Positions 24,772 to 31,747 of a stretch of 64,000 nt of DNA are shown here, piece by piece. Origin of the DNA: an uncultured Prevotella sp. GTDB taxonomy: Bacteria; Bacteroidota; Bacteroidia; Bacteroidales; Bacteroidaceae. The position numbers and the translations under genes were made by a program. Every line of letters starts with the position of its first letter. Within the stretch, counting starts at the first letter, position 1. Below the pieces are notes generated by a model. That model had not been told where the DNA came from. It made no database searches and saw nothing but the letters and a program-made list of their open reading frames with translations. The stretch covers positions 1 through 64,000 of the forward strand of contig CAMIVY010000010.1 of assembly GCA_946402275.1 (NCBI GenBank), in the 5' to 3' direction.

Positions 24772-26754
24772 ATGAAGAAAATCTATTTATGCCTCATAAC
24801 CCTGCTGAGCCTGTTTACAGCTTGCTCAGACGTGCAACTGCCTGAATCGGCTTCTAACTCCAAGAGCACCGTCAGCGAGTTGAAGGCCACTGTTCCCGAG
24901 GGAACCCGTCAACTGACCCTCAGTTGGACAAACCCCGTCGGTGACATCATTGGCATCCAGATTATCCAAGACAATAATGATGTCATAGAGCTTGAGGGTG
25001 CTCCCACCAGTTATTTTATCAAGAAAGCCCCGACGAATGTCGAAGTGGCTTATACTATTAAGGCCCGTTTTAGCGATGGTACTGTGTCCACCGGCCAGAC
25101 CGTCCGCGTGTTTATTCCATACGAACCCGGTAAGGGTGGCTTGTTGGCTATGCTTGTGCCAGACGACTATGCCACGGGTTCTGCCGATGAGAAGGATGCT
25201 GTAGCCTGGTTCCAGAAGAACTATGTTACCGCCGGAGCCGGCGAGGTTATCACCGCTTCGAAAGTTGACGAACTGGACATTGAGAAGTTTGCTGCGTGCT
25301 GGGTGATGTGCGACCGTGTAGGACTTGCCAAGGGTTGGGAAAATCTGCCAGGCCTGTCATCTGCCGACGTTATCAACGCTCTGAAGGCTTTCTGCAATGA
25401 TGGTGGCAATCTATTCCTTACCAATCATGCCACTCAGCTTACCGTAGCTGTAGGCCGTATTGCTGAGGCTTATGCCCCAGGCATCTATGGTGACGGTGAG
25501 GGTGGTAACAATCCCGACGTCTGGGGTTCTCATCCTATTATAGGTAATGTAGAGGGACAAATCTACGACCATTCCGGTCATGATATCTATCGTGGTATGA
25601 CCTATCATCCCGACCTCTATGCTGGCATCTATTCCTTCATCGGTGCTGGTGTGAAGGGTGACCACAACTGTATGTGGGACCTTAACGCATACGGACTGAC
25701 TCCTGCTCCCAATGTGGTGAAGACATGGGAGGAGACTACCAACTCCACCGTGCTGGGCACGTGGAACCATGTCGTTGACTACTGCTGCGCCGGTATCGTT
25801 GACTTCCATCCCACTTCTACTTTTGCAGGCCGTATTCTTGCTGTAGGTCTGGCAGCCTACGAGTGGAACATCGGTGGTCCTAACTCCGAGCAAGACCAGC
25901 TGGAGATGTTTACAGCCAATTGTCTGGCTTACGTCGGCACACCCCCTGAATCGAAAGTGGCTATGCTCGTCCCCGAGGACTATGCTACGGGTTCTGCCGA
26001 TGAGGCTGCTGCTGTGGCTTGGTTCCAGAAGAACTATGTAGATGCCGGTAAGGGTATTATCCTAAAGCCCTCAAACATCGACGACCTTGACATCGAGACC
26101 AACCCGATGTGTTGGGTGATGTGCGACCGTGTAGGACTTGCCAAGGGTTGGCAGAACCTGCCGGGCCTGTCTTCCACTGAGGTTGTCAATGCCCTGAAGG
26201 CTTTCTGCAACGACGGTGGAGACCTGCTGCTTACTAATCACGCCACTCAACTCACCGTAGCCGTAGGCCGTATTGCTGAGGCCTATGCTCCTGGCATCTA
26301 TGGTGACGGCGAGGGCGGCAACAATCCCGACGTATGGGGTTCTCATCCTGTCATCGGTAATGTGGAAGGTCAGATCTACGACCACCGTAGTCATCCCATT
26401 TATTGGCGCATGACGTATCACCCCGACCTCTATGCCGGCATCTATACCTTCATTGGTGCGGGTGTGAAGGGTGACCACAACTGCATGTGGGACCTTAACG
26501 CCTACGGTCTGACCCCTGCGCCCAACGTGGTAAAGACATGGGAGGAGACCACCAACTCTACCGTGCTGGGCACTTGGAACCATGTCGTTGACTACTGCTG
26601 CGCCGGTATCGTTGACTTCCATCCCACTTCCACCTTCGCTGGTCGCATCCTTGCTGTCGGTTTGGCTGCCTACGAGTGGAACATCGGTGGTCCCAACTCC
26701 GAGCAAGACCAGCTGGAGATGTTTACTGCTAACTGTATAGGTTATCTCAAATAA
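24772..26754 (+). CDS. Surface glycan-binding lipoprotein with two tandem DUF4960 domains
   Basis: A 660-aa lipoprotein (LITLLSLFTACSD, lipobox FTAC) in the position of the fructan-binding protein of the B. theta levan locus (BT1761, a DUF4960 protein, from memory). After an N-terminal Ig-like domain (VPEGTRQLTLSWTNPVGDI, about 40-120) come two copies of a 271-residue DUF4960 unit, MLVPDDYATGSADEKDA at about 127 and MLVPEDYATGSADEAAA at about 398. Their last 90 residues are the same in amino acids (from DHNCMWDLNAYGL to EMFTANC) though the codons differ at many third positions. Two binding domains would raise avidity for long chains. It has no hydrolase motif. The SusD gene precedes it by 15 bp and the GH32 gene follows by 13 bp. 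Confidence 0.87.
   Translation: MKKIYLCLITLLSLFTACSDVQLPESASNSKSTVSELKATVPEGTRQLTLSWTNPVGDIIGIQIIQDNNDVIELEGAPTSYFIKKAPTNVEVAYTIKARFSDGTVSTGQTVRVFIPYEPGKGGLLAMLVPDDYATGSADEKDAVAWFQKNYVTAGAGEVITASKVDELDIEKFAACWVMCDRVGLAKGWENLPGLSSADVINALKAFCNDGGNLFLTNHATQLTVAVGRIAEAYAPGIYGDGEGGNNPDVWGSHPIIGNVEGQIYDHSGHDIYRGMTYHPDLYAGIYSFIGAGVKGDHNCMWDLNAYGLTPAPNVVKTWEETTNSTVLGTWNHVVDYCCAGIVDFHPTSTFAGRILAVGLAAYEWNIGGPNSEQDQLEMFTANCLAYVGTPPESKVAMLVPEDYATGSADEAAAVAWFQKNYVDAGKGIILKPSNIDDLDIETNPMCWVMCDRVGLAKGWQNLPGLSSTEVVNALKAFCNDGGDLLLTNHATQLTVAVGRIAEAYAPGIYGDGEGGNNPDVWGSHPVIGNVEGQIYDHRSHPIYWRMTYHPDLYAGIYTFIGAGVKGDHNCMWDLNAYGLTPAPNVVKTWEETTNSTVLGTWNHVVDYCCAGIVDFHPTSTFAGRILAVGLAAYEWNIGGPNSEQDQLEMFTANCIGYLK
25150..26745 (+). 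repeat. 813-bp internal duplication (DUF4960 units)
   Basis: The coding units starting at 25150 and 25963 are offset by exactly 813 bp (271 codons). In a sampled 75-nt stretch of the two copies (25650s and 26460s) I count seven differences, all synonymous. Confidence 0.85.
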
Positions 26755-26767
26755 TCAATAAAACAAG

Positions 26768-29077
26768 ATGAAGCTGAAAACGAACTTACTTATCATGATT
26801 GGACTGCTGCCCCATGCTTTGGGGTCGGCAGCCCAGACAGCGGCAGCCCACTTTGACATGTCGCTACAGGAAAACGGTAGCATCAAGGAGCTTATCTCCG
26901 GCAATGCCTATCAAGTGACTTCTCAATTACCCGCCTGCACGGTCAGCGGACCCGGTGGCGAAGCATTGCGCTTCGATGGTTATAGCAACTATGTCAAAGC
27001 AGGCTTGCCTGTAAGTTCGTTCAGCACGGAGTCTCTGACCGTCAGCGTTGTGCTGGCGGCAGAGGCTTATCCTATGATGCAGACGGACGCAGCCGAGACC
27101 ACACCCACCTACGCTAACATTTGTGGCAATCTTGATGAGACCGCCAAAAAGGGCTTTGCCTTTGAACTCTCGTCACAGGGCGACTTGCGGTTTAGGGCAG
27201 GTGTCAGCTATGGTGCCGGTGCCATCGTTACAGTCCAGGGCAATCAGAAGCTACCCCGTGGCCAGTGGAACCGTCTGACAGCCGTATTCAACAAGTCGGG
27301 CAACAGCGTGAAACTCTATCTGAACGGGACGGAGATAGGTACTAAGAATGCAGCCAGCAGCGAGCTGAATCCTTCCACTTCCGATTTCTACATCGGCAAG
27401 GATGCTACGGACAAGAAGTCGGGTCCGTTCCTGATTAACACCTTCTGTGGTGCCATTGACGATATTGCCATCTATAATACGGCTGATGTGCCGACTTCCT
27501 ACACCCCGCAGGCTGCTGCCTTCAACTATCCCGCTGCCCGCTATGCCGGCAGTTTGTGGCGCCCGCAGTTCCATGCAATGCCCAGTGGCTCATGGACCAA
27601 CGAGACTCACGGCATGATGTACAGCAATGGTAAGTATCATGTGTTCTTTCAGAAGAATGCCAATGGTCCTTATATGTCGCGCCTGCACTGGGGTCACGTT
27701 TCCAGCGAAGACCTCTGCCAATGGACGGAAGAGCCGATTGCCGTCTATCCTGGCGAGAGTTTCGACATCAAGGGATGTTGGAGTGGTTGTGTCTATGAGG
27801 ATGGTGGCACACCTTATATATTATATACGGCTGTTGACAATGCCAAAGCGCGCATCGTGCAAGCTAAGGCTAAGGACAACACGCTGGTGGAGTGGGGCGA
27901 TAAGAAGGTGGTCATTGACGGACGTCCTGAAGGACTCTCTGACGACTTCCGCGATCCTTACTTCTTCGAGGCCAACGGCAACAAGTACATCATCGTGGGC
28001 ACTAGCAAGAATAATGTCGGTGCCTGCACGTTGCACAAGTTCAACGGTACTACGTGGAGCAACGACGGTACCATCTTCTTCAAGAGCCCTGCTGCTACTG
28101 CAGCTCAGTATGGACGCTTCTGGGAGATGCCCAACATCACGAAGATAGGCGACAAGTGGCTCTTCACCTGTACCCCGTTAGATATGAGTCAGGGTGTGCG
28201 CACCCTCTGCTGGGTAGGCACCATCGACACCGACGGCAAGTTCATCCCTGAGGGTGATGTGCAATATCTCGAAATGGGAGGCATCAGTCGCGATGGCTAC
28301 GGTCTGCTGTCGCCCACCATTTATCAGAAGGATGGCAAGACACTGCTGTTAGGTATCGTGCCAGACAAGTTGGACCGTACGGAGAACTACAAGATGGGGT
28401 GGGCACATAACTACTCGCTGCCGCGAGAAATCTCCCTGGATGCCAACGGAAAGCTGGTGCAGAAGCCATACAGCGGACTGACAGCCTTGCGCACCGCTAC
28501 CACCGTTACCAAGGATCTGGCATTGACGGGCATAGAGTCGCTTGCTCCCGTCAGCGGTCGGCAAATGGAACTTTTGGGTGAGTTTACGATAGGTAGTGGC
28601 TCCTGTGGTTTCCACTTCCTTAAGGCGGGTGACAAGCAGGCTGTGCTGAGCTACGACCCAGCAACTGGCATGTTGACGCTCGACTATACTACGCTGGCAC
28701 GTGTCTCTCAGGATGCAGGCTCCTGGTCGGCCAAGCTCCCCAAGAATCTGGCTACAGGCGAGACGCTCAAATTGCATGTTTTCGTGGATGGTTCTATCGC
28801 CGATATTTTTGTCAACGACATGTGGGCTTTCAGCGTTCGAATGTTCCCCACCGATGCCAATGCCGTTGAAGCGGAGGTCTTTGCCACGTCGGCCACCAAC
28901 GTGAAGGTCGGCGCATGGACACTTGACGGAACACTGCCTACAGGTATTCAGGCGATAGAGCGCACCGACGCCGCCCTTCGCGATTCACGGGTCTATGACT
29001 TGCAGGGTCGTTTGCTTAATGGCAGGCCGCAGAAGGGGTTTTACATTCAGGATGGCAGGAAATATGTTGCTCGCTGA
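26768..29077 (+). CDS. GH32 protein with N-terminal LamG-like domain; atypical nucleophile motif
   Basis: A 769-aa secreted GH32-family protein. Signal peptide LLIMIGLLPHALGSAAQ; a concanavalin/LamG-like domain at about 30-230 (LRFDGYSNYVKAGLPVSSFS, GQWNRLTAVFNKSGNSVKLY, FYIGKD); then the five-bladed propeller and beta-sandwich of GH32. The propeller keeps the Asp of FRDPYFFE (about 396) and the acid/base Glu of FWEMPNI (about 453), but the nucleophile motif W-M-N-D-P-N-G reads WTNETHG, with Glu279 in place of Asp. It may belong to a divergent subfamily or have altered activity. The tail VYDLQGRLLNG...GFYIQDGRKYVAR resembles C-terminal modules common in Prevotella secreted proteins. Fifth gene of module A; the DUF1573 gene overlaps its end. 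Confidence 0.83.
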   Translation: MKLKTNLLIMIGLLPHALGSAAQTAAAHFDMSLQENGSIKELISGNAYQVTSQLPACTVSGPGGEALRFDGYSNYVKAGLPVSSFSTESLTVSVVLAAEAYPMMQTDAAETTPTYANICGNLDETAKKGFAFELSSQGDLRFRAGVSYGAGAIVTVQGNQKLPRGQWNRLTAVFNKSGNSVKLYLNGTEIGTKNAASSELNPSTSDFYIGKDATDKKSGPFLINTFCGAIDDIAIYNTADVPTSYTPQAAAFNYPAARYAGSLWRPQFHAMPSGSWTNETHGMMYSNGKYHVFFQKNANGPYMSRLHWGHVSSEDLCQWTEEPIAVYPGESFDIKGCWSGCVYEDGGTPYILYTAVDNAKARIVQAKAKDNTLVEWGDKKVVIDGRPEGLSDDFRDPYFFEANGNKYIIVGTSKNNVGACTLHKFNGTTWSNDGTIFFKSPAATAAQYGRFWEMPNITKIGDKWLFTCTPLDMSQGVRTLCWVGTIDTDGKFIPEGDVQYLEMGGISRDGYGLLSPTIYQKDGKTLLLGIVPDKLDRTENYKMGWAHNYSLPREISLDANGKLVQKPYSGLTALRTATTVTKDLALTGIESLAPVSGRQMELLGEFTIGSGSCGFHFLKAGDKQAVLSYDPATGMLTLDYTTLARVSQDAGSWSAKLPKNLATGETLKLHVFVDGSIADIFVNDMWAFSVRMFPTDANAVEAEVFATSATNVKVGAWTLDGTLPTGIQAIERTDAALRDSRVYDLQGRLLNGRPQKGFYIQDGRKYVAR

Positions 29078-29672
29078 TTCGCTCGTTGTCATCGGAATGG
29101 CCACCGCCAGCCTCGGAACCATTCAGGAAGCCGACGGCGTAAAGGAACATTCCTTTTGGCTGCGTAATGCAGGACAGGAGGCTGTAGCCCTTCAGCAGGG
29201 TTACACCTCCTGTGGCTGTACCACCATACACTTTGCCCAGGGTGCCCGTCTGCAACCTGGCGACAGCAGCCGCGTCACGCTGCGTTTCAATCCGCGAGGC
29301 AAGGGTGGCGAATTCCATGAAGTAGGCACGATAGAATATGGAAAGCACAAGAAGCGCATCAATCTGACGCTTACTGGAAATTGTGTAACCAGCGAGGAAA
29401 CGCTGCTTCGTCAGTTTCCCGTGCGCATCAACGAGAACCTGCGCCTTTCCACCGACCATTTTGATTTAGGTCGTATGCGCATCGGGGAGAACAAGGAGCG
29501 TACTGTTGTCGTACTGCAACGTGACAAGCAAGACCGTAAGGTGCCCCTTACCATCCGCTATCAGCCCGACGGCAAGAAGCGTGGCTTGCAGCATATTGAC
29601 TATCCCTTGAAGATACGCAGTGGCGGGAAAGAACACCTGTTCACCGTCCATCTGGATGTCTTTATCCTGTGA
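29064..29672 (+). CDS. DUF1573-family protein
   Basis: A 202-aa protein from the ATG at 29064 (ATG at 29052 is the alternative; the ORF-track start at 28995 lies deep in the GH32 gene). It has two DUF1573-type Ig-like repeats: SLGTIQEADGVKEHSFWLRN with QQGYTSCGCTTIHF (the SCGCT motif is the hallmark), and FDLGRMRIGENKERTVVV. Function of the family is unknown; members are usually exported. This one overlaps the upstream GH32 gene by 14 bp in another frame and shows no convincing signal peptide (MLLADSLVVIGMATASLG is weak), so either the N-terminus acts as an odd signal or the gene lost its 5' end when it joined the operon. Last gene of module A; an inverted repeat with T-run follows 8 bp after its stop. 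Confidence 0.75.
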   Translation: MLLADSLVVIGMATASLGTIQEADGVKEHSFWLRNAGQEAVALQQGYTSCGCTTIHFAQGARLQPGDSSRVTLRFNPRGKGGEFHEVGTIEYGKHKKRINLTLTGNCVTSEETLLRQFPVRINENLRLSTDHFDLGRMRIGENKERTVVVLQRDKQDRKVPLTIRYQPDGKKRGLQHIDYPLKIRSGGKEHLFTVHLDVFIL

Positions 29673-29680
29673 TGGATGAC

Positions 29681-29726
29681 AAAAATCGTTCAATGCTTGC
29701 AAAATTGTTGCAATGAACGATTTTTC
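29681..29726. promoter_or_regulatory. Second copy of the fructan-box inverted repeat
   Basis: AAAAATCGTTCAATG (29681-29695) and CAATGAACGATTTTT (29711-29725) repeat the module A element with one mismatch. GTTGCAATGAACGATTTTTC (29707-29726) is the shared box; GAACG starts 57 bp before the TAATTTTG at 29772. It also follows the DUF1573 stop closely and may act as terminator. Confidence 0.7.
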
Positions 29727-29771
29727 TTAATGGAAGAACGATAAATGATAGTGTTGTTGGGGTTTTCTGAT

Positions 29772-29779
29772 TAATTTTG
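29772..29779 (+). promoter_or_regulatory. Orphan fructan-type promoter
   Basis: TAATTTTG followed by GCAGCAGAAAATTAG copies the susC promoter/leader style (compare TTTGCAGCAGATTTT before the module B susC), but no susC follows; the next gene is regulator B at 30030. The open frame after it, MKEIA, is too short to matter. Confidence 0.6.
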
Positions 29780-29785
29780 CAGCAG

Positions 29786-29946
29786 AAAATTAGAAAATGA
29801 AAGAGATTGCATAGTGGATTGTTTTAGTTAGTGGTATTTAGTTATTGGTCGATTTTTTAGTAGTTTTTAGTTAGTAGTGTAATATTTTCGTTAGGTGTTA
29901 GGATTTTTTAGAAAATGGGACTTTCCGGTGATCGGACGGTCCCATT
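29786..29946 (+). ncRNA. Candidate short transcript from the orphan promoter
   Basis: A 160-nt tract with no credible ORF lies between the orphan promoter and a strong hairpin at 29914-29946. It is T-rich with repeated TAGTTA/TTAGT units. If transcription stops at the hairpin this is a fructan-responsive small RNA; if not, it is a long leader of regulator B. Evidence is positional only. The whole 357-bp gap 29673-30029 holds this, the inverted repeat and the regulator's own promoter. Confidence 0.25.
29914..29946. terminator. Strong hairpin before regulator B
   Basis: AATGGGAC...GTCCCATT (29914-29921/29939-29946) with an inner TCCG...CGGA stem. On the plus strand it is followed by CATCATTT, a poor T-run; on the minus strand by TTTTCTAAAAAAT. 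It may act as terminator or attenuator. Confidence 0.5.
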
Positions 29947-29968
29947 CATCATTTAATGCCGTGTTTTC

Positions 29969-29999
29969 TTGGTGATATTCCGATTTTTGCTTATCTTTG
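29969..29999 (+). promoter_or_regulatory. Promoter of regulator B
   Basis: TTGG at 29969 and TATCTTTG at 29992-29999, 19 bp apart. The segment ATATTCCGATTTTTGCTTAT and the following CTGCCGAAA are almost the same as upstream of regulator C (49610-49647). The ORF-track TTG start (29997) lies in the -7 box. Confidence 0.75.
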
Positions 30000-30029
30000 C
30001 CTGCCGAAAAGCGGATTACACTAACCATT

Positions 30030-31565
30030 ATGAAACAGGGAGTCTTATTGATCATGACGGTCATGGCCTTGGGGCTGACGGCTTGTACGGGCGGGAAGAC
30101 GTACAGGATTGGGGTGTCACAATGTGGCGGGGGACAATGGCGCGAGAAGGTGAACAGCGAGATGCTGGCTGCCCAGCATCTGTACGACCAGCCGGCGGAG
30201 GTGAGCATTGCCTGTGCCAACGACAACACCCAACGGCAGATAGCCCAGATAGACTCGCTGGTGGATAGTGGTATCGACTTGCTGGTGGTGGCTCCCAACG
30301 AGTCGGCGCCCATCGCATCGACCATTGCCAAGGTGCGTGAGAAGGGTATCCCCGTGATCTATTTCGACCGTAAGGCGACGAACGACCATTATACCGCCTT
30401 TATCGGTGGCAGTAATCAGGAGGCGGGCAGTATAGCGGCGCGCTATGCCATAGAGTTGGGTGGCCAGCATGTGCTGGAGATTACGGGTAGTATGGCAACA
30501 TCGCCTGCCCTTGAGCGCCACGAAGGATTTGCTACCATCATGAGTGAGCATCCTGCCATCAACTATGTTTGCAAGGAAGCCGACTGGACATCCGACAAGG
30601 CTTGCAGCATCATGGAGCAGCAAGTGAAGGCAGGACAGTTGCCCGATGTGGTGTTCTGCCACAACGACGGAATGGCCACGGGTGTGTATAAGGCTGTGGT
30701 GGAACTGGGCCTGGAGGGCAAAGTCCAGATTATCGGTATCGACGGATTGCCCGGCGAGGGCATTGAGTATGTGCAACTGGGTCATCAGGTAGGCTCGTAC
30801 ATTTATCCCACCCACGGCGAGAAAATCGTGAAGCTGGCCTTGGACATCTTGACGGGGCAGCCCTACGAGCGCGAGAACATCCTGAATGGCATGATGGTAA
30901 CGCCGCTGAACGTGAATTTGGTCGATTTGAACGAGCGTGAACTGATGGAACAGAATACGCACATGATTACCATTAACGACAAGCTGGAGGATTATTTCGG
31001 ACTGTATAACGCACAACGGAAGATGCTGGCGGCGAGCATGGTGACCATTCTGCTGCTCACCGTTTCGGTAGCGATAGCTTGTCGTGCTTGGTGGCAGACC
31101 AGGAAGACCATCCGCCAGCGCCAGTCGATGAACGAGGAGCAGTTGTTGTTCTATACCGATGCCAATAGTCGTAAGATTGCCGAGATATTCAGTACACCAC
31201 AGGAGAAACTGCCTGCCCCCAAGAAGCAGGACACGCTGTTTGCCGAACAGCTGAATGATGCCATCCGCAAGAATATGTCGAATCCGAACCTGAAGATGGA
31301 GGAACTAGGTGAAAAAATGGGACTCGGTCGCGTGCAACTGTACCGCAAAGTGAAAGCCATCACTGGTGTGACACCGGTGGAACTGCTGCGAAAGATGCGC
31401 CTGCAGGAAGCCTACGTACTGTTGGGTTCTACCACCAAGACGGTGGCGGAGATTGCCTTTGAGGTGGGATTCAACACACCGGGGTATTTCTCGAAGTGTT
31501 TCAAGGAGGAATATGGGAAACTGCCGGGAGAGATAAGGAATGGCGGGCTTTGCCCTAGTGAATAG
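30030..31565 (+). CDS. Membrane regulator with LacI-type sensor, remnant HisKA and AraC HTH (module B)
   Basis: A 511-aa regulator from the ATG at 30030. Lipoprotein-like signal LLIMTVMALGLTACTGG; sensor domain at about 22-320 (YRIGVSQCGGGQWREKVNSEM, IDLLVVAPNESAPIASTI, GIPVIYFDRKA, VVFCHNDGMATGVYKAV, IIGIDGLPGEGI, YIYPTHGEKIVKLALDILTG); a YFGLYN pre-membrane motif, then a transmembrane helix (MVTILLLTVSVAIACRAWW, about 340). Just inside lies MNEEQLLFYTDANSRKIA, which aligns with MNREQTQFYTNASHQLKTPL of regulator C, that is, the first part of a HisKA domain without the phospho-acceptor His. It then passes directly to the AraC HTH (LKMEELGEKMGLGRVQLYRK, TVAEIAFEVGFNTPGYFSKCF). No kinase catalytic or receiver domain. 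Probably controls module B. Confidence 0.86.
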   Translation: MKQGVLLIMTVMALGLTACTGGKTYRIGVSQCGGGQWREKVNSEMLAAQHLYDQPAEVSIACANDNTQRQIAQIDSLVDSGIDLLVVAPNESAPIASTIAKVREKGIPVIYFDRKATNDHYTAFIGGSNQEAGSIAARYAIELGGQHVLEITGSMATSPALERHEGFATIMSEHPAINYVCKEADWTSDKACSIMEQQVKAGQLPDVVFCHNDGMATGVYKAVVELGLEGKVQIIGIDGLPGEGIEYVQLGHQVGSYIYPTHGEKIVKLALDILTGQPYERENILNGMMVTPLNVNLVDLNERELMEQNTHMITINDKLEDYFGLYNAQRKMLAASMVTILLLTVSVAIACRAWWQTRKTIRQRQSMNEEQLLFYTDANSRKIAEIFSTPQEKLPAPKKQDTLFAEQLNDAIRKNMSNPNLKMEELGEKMGLGRVQLYRKVKAITGVTPVELLRKMRLQEAYVLLGSTTKTVAEIAFEVGFNTPGYFSKCFKEEYGKLPGEIRNGGLCPSE

Positions 31566-31600
31566 TGAAACGCTTCGCTAGTGAAAAGTGAAAAACTAAA
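31566..31600. repeat. AGTGAAA spacer repeat with small hairpin
   Basis: After the regulator stop, AGTGAAACGCTTCGCTAGTG and its continuation form AGTGAAA-type units around a GC-ttc-GC hairpin, the same family as at 12167 and 23032. Confidence 0.6.
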
Positions 31601-31641
31601 GGATTGAACGAAAAAGCCTTTTTAATCAAAATTTGTTTCAT

Positions 31642-31678
31642 GTATCATTTTTAACGTTCTGTGAACGATATTTGATAC
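31642..31678. promoter_or_regulatory. Dyad operator upstream of susC (module B)
   Basis: Outer arms GTATCA/TGATAC and inner arms CGTTC-tgt-GAACG form a 37-bp near-symmetrical site. GAACG starts 36 bp before the -7 element, against 57 bp in module A, a difference of two helical turns. Confidence 0.65.
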
Positions 31679-31698
31679 ATCCGTGCACGTTAGTTGGT

Positions 31699-31706
31699 TA
31701 TCTTTG
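31699..31706 (+). promoter_or_regulatory. -7 element of module B susC operon
   Basis: TATCTTTG, 42 bp upstream of the ATG at 31748, the same distance as in module A; GCAGCAG follows. The ORF-track TTG start at 31694 is upstream of it and not used. Confidence 0.75.
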
Positions 31707-31747
31707 CAGCAGATTTTTTAATTTTACTAACCAATTTAACAAAGCAA

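Noticed and set aside
26768-29077. GH32 pseudogene
   Set aside because: Despite the altered nucleophile motif the frame is intact over 769 codons with signal peptide and full domain set.
28981-29077. Type IX secretion sorting domain on GH32 and the 39775 protein
   Set aside because: The YDLQGR/YNLAGQ...GKK tails resemble such domains but are short and common in Prevotella without proof of T9SS; kept only as a remark.
29997-30030. TTG start of regulator B as listed in the ORF track
   Set aside because: The TTG is part of the -7 promoter box; the ATG at 30030 starts a proper signal peptide. The same reasoning removes the track starts at 19947, 31694, 12181 and 13472.
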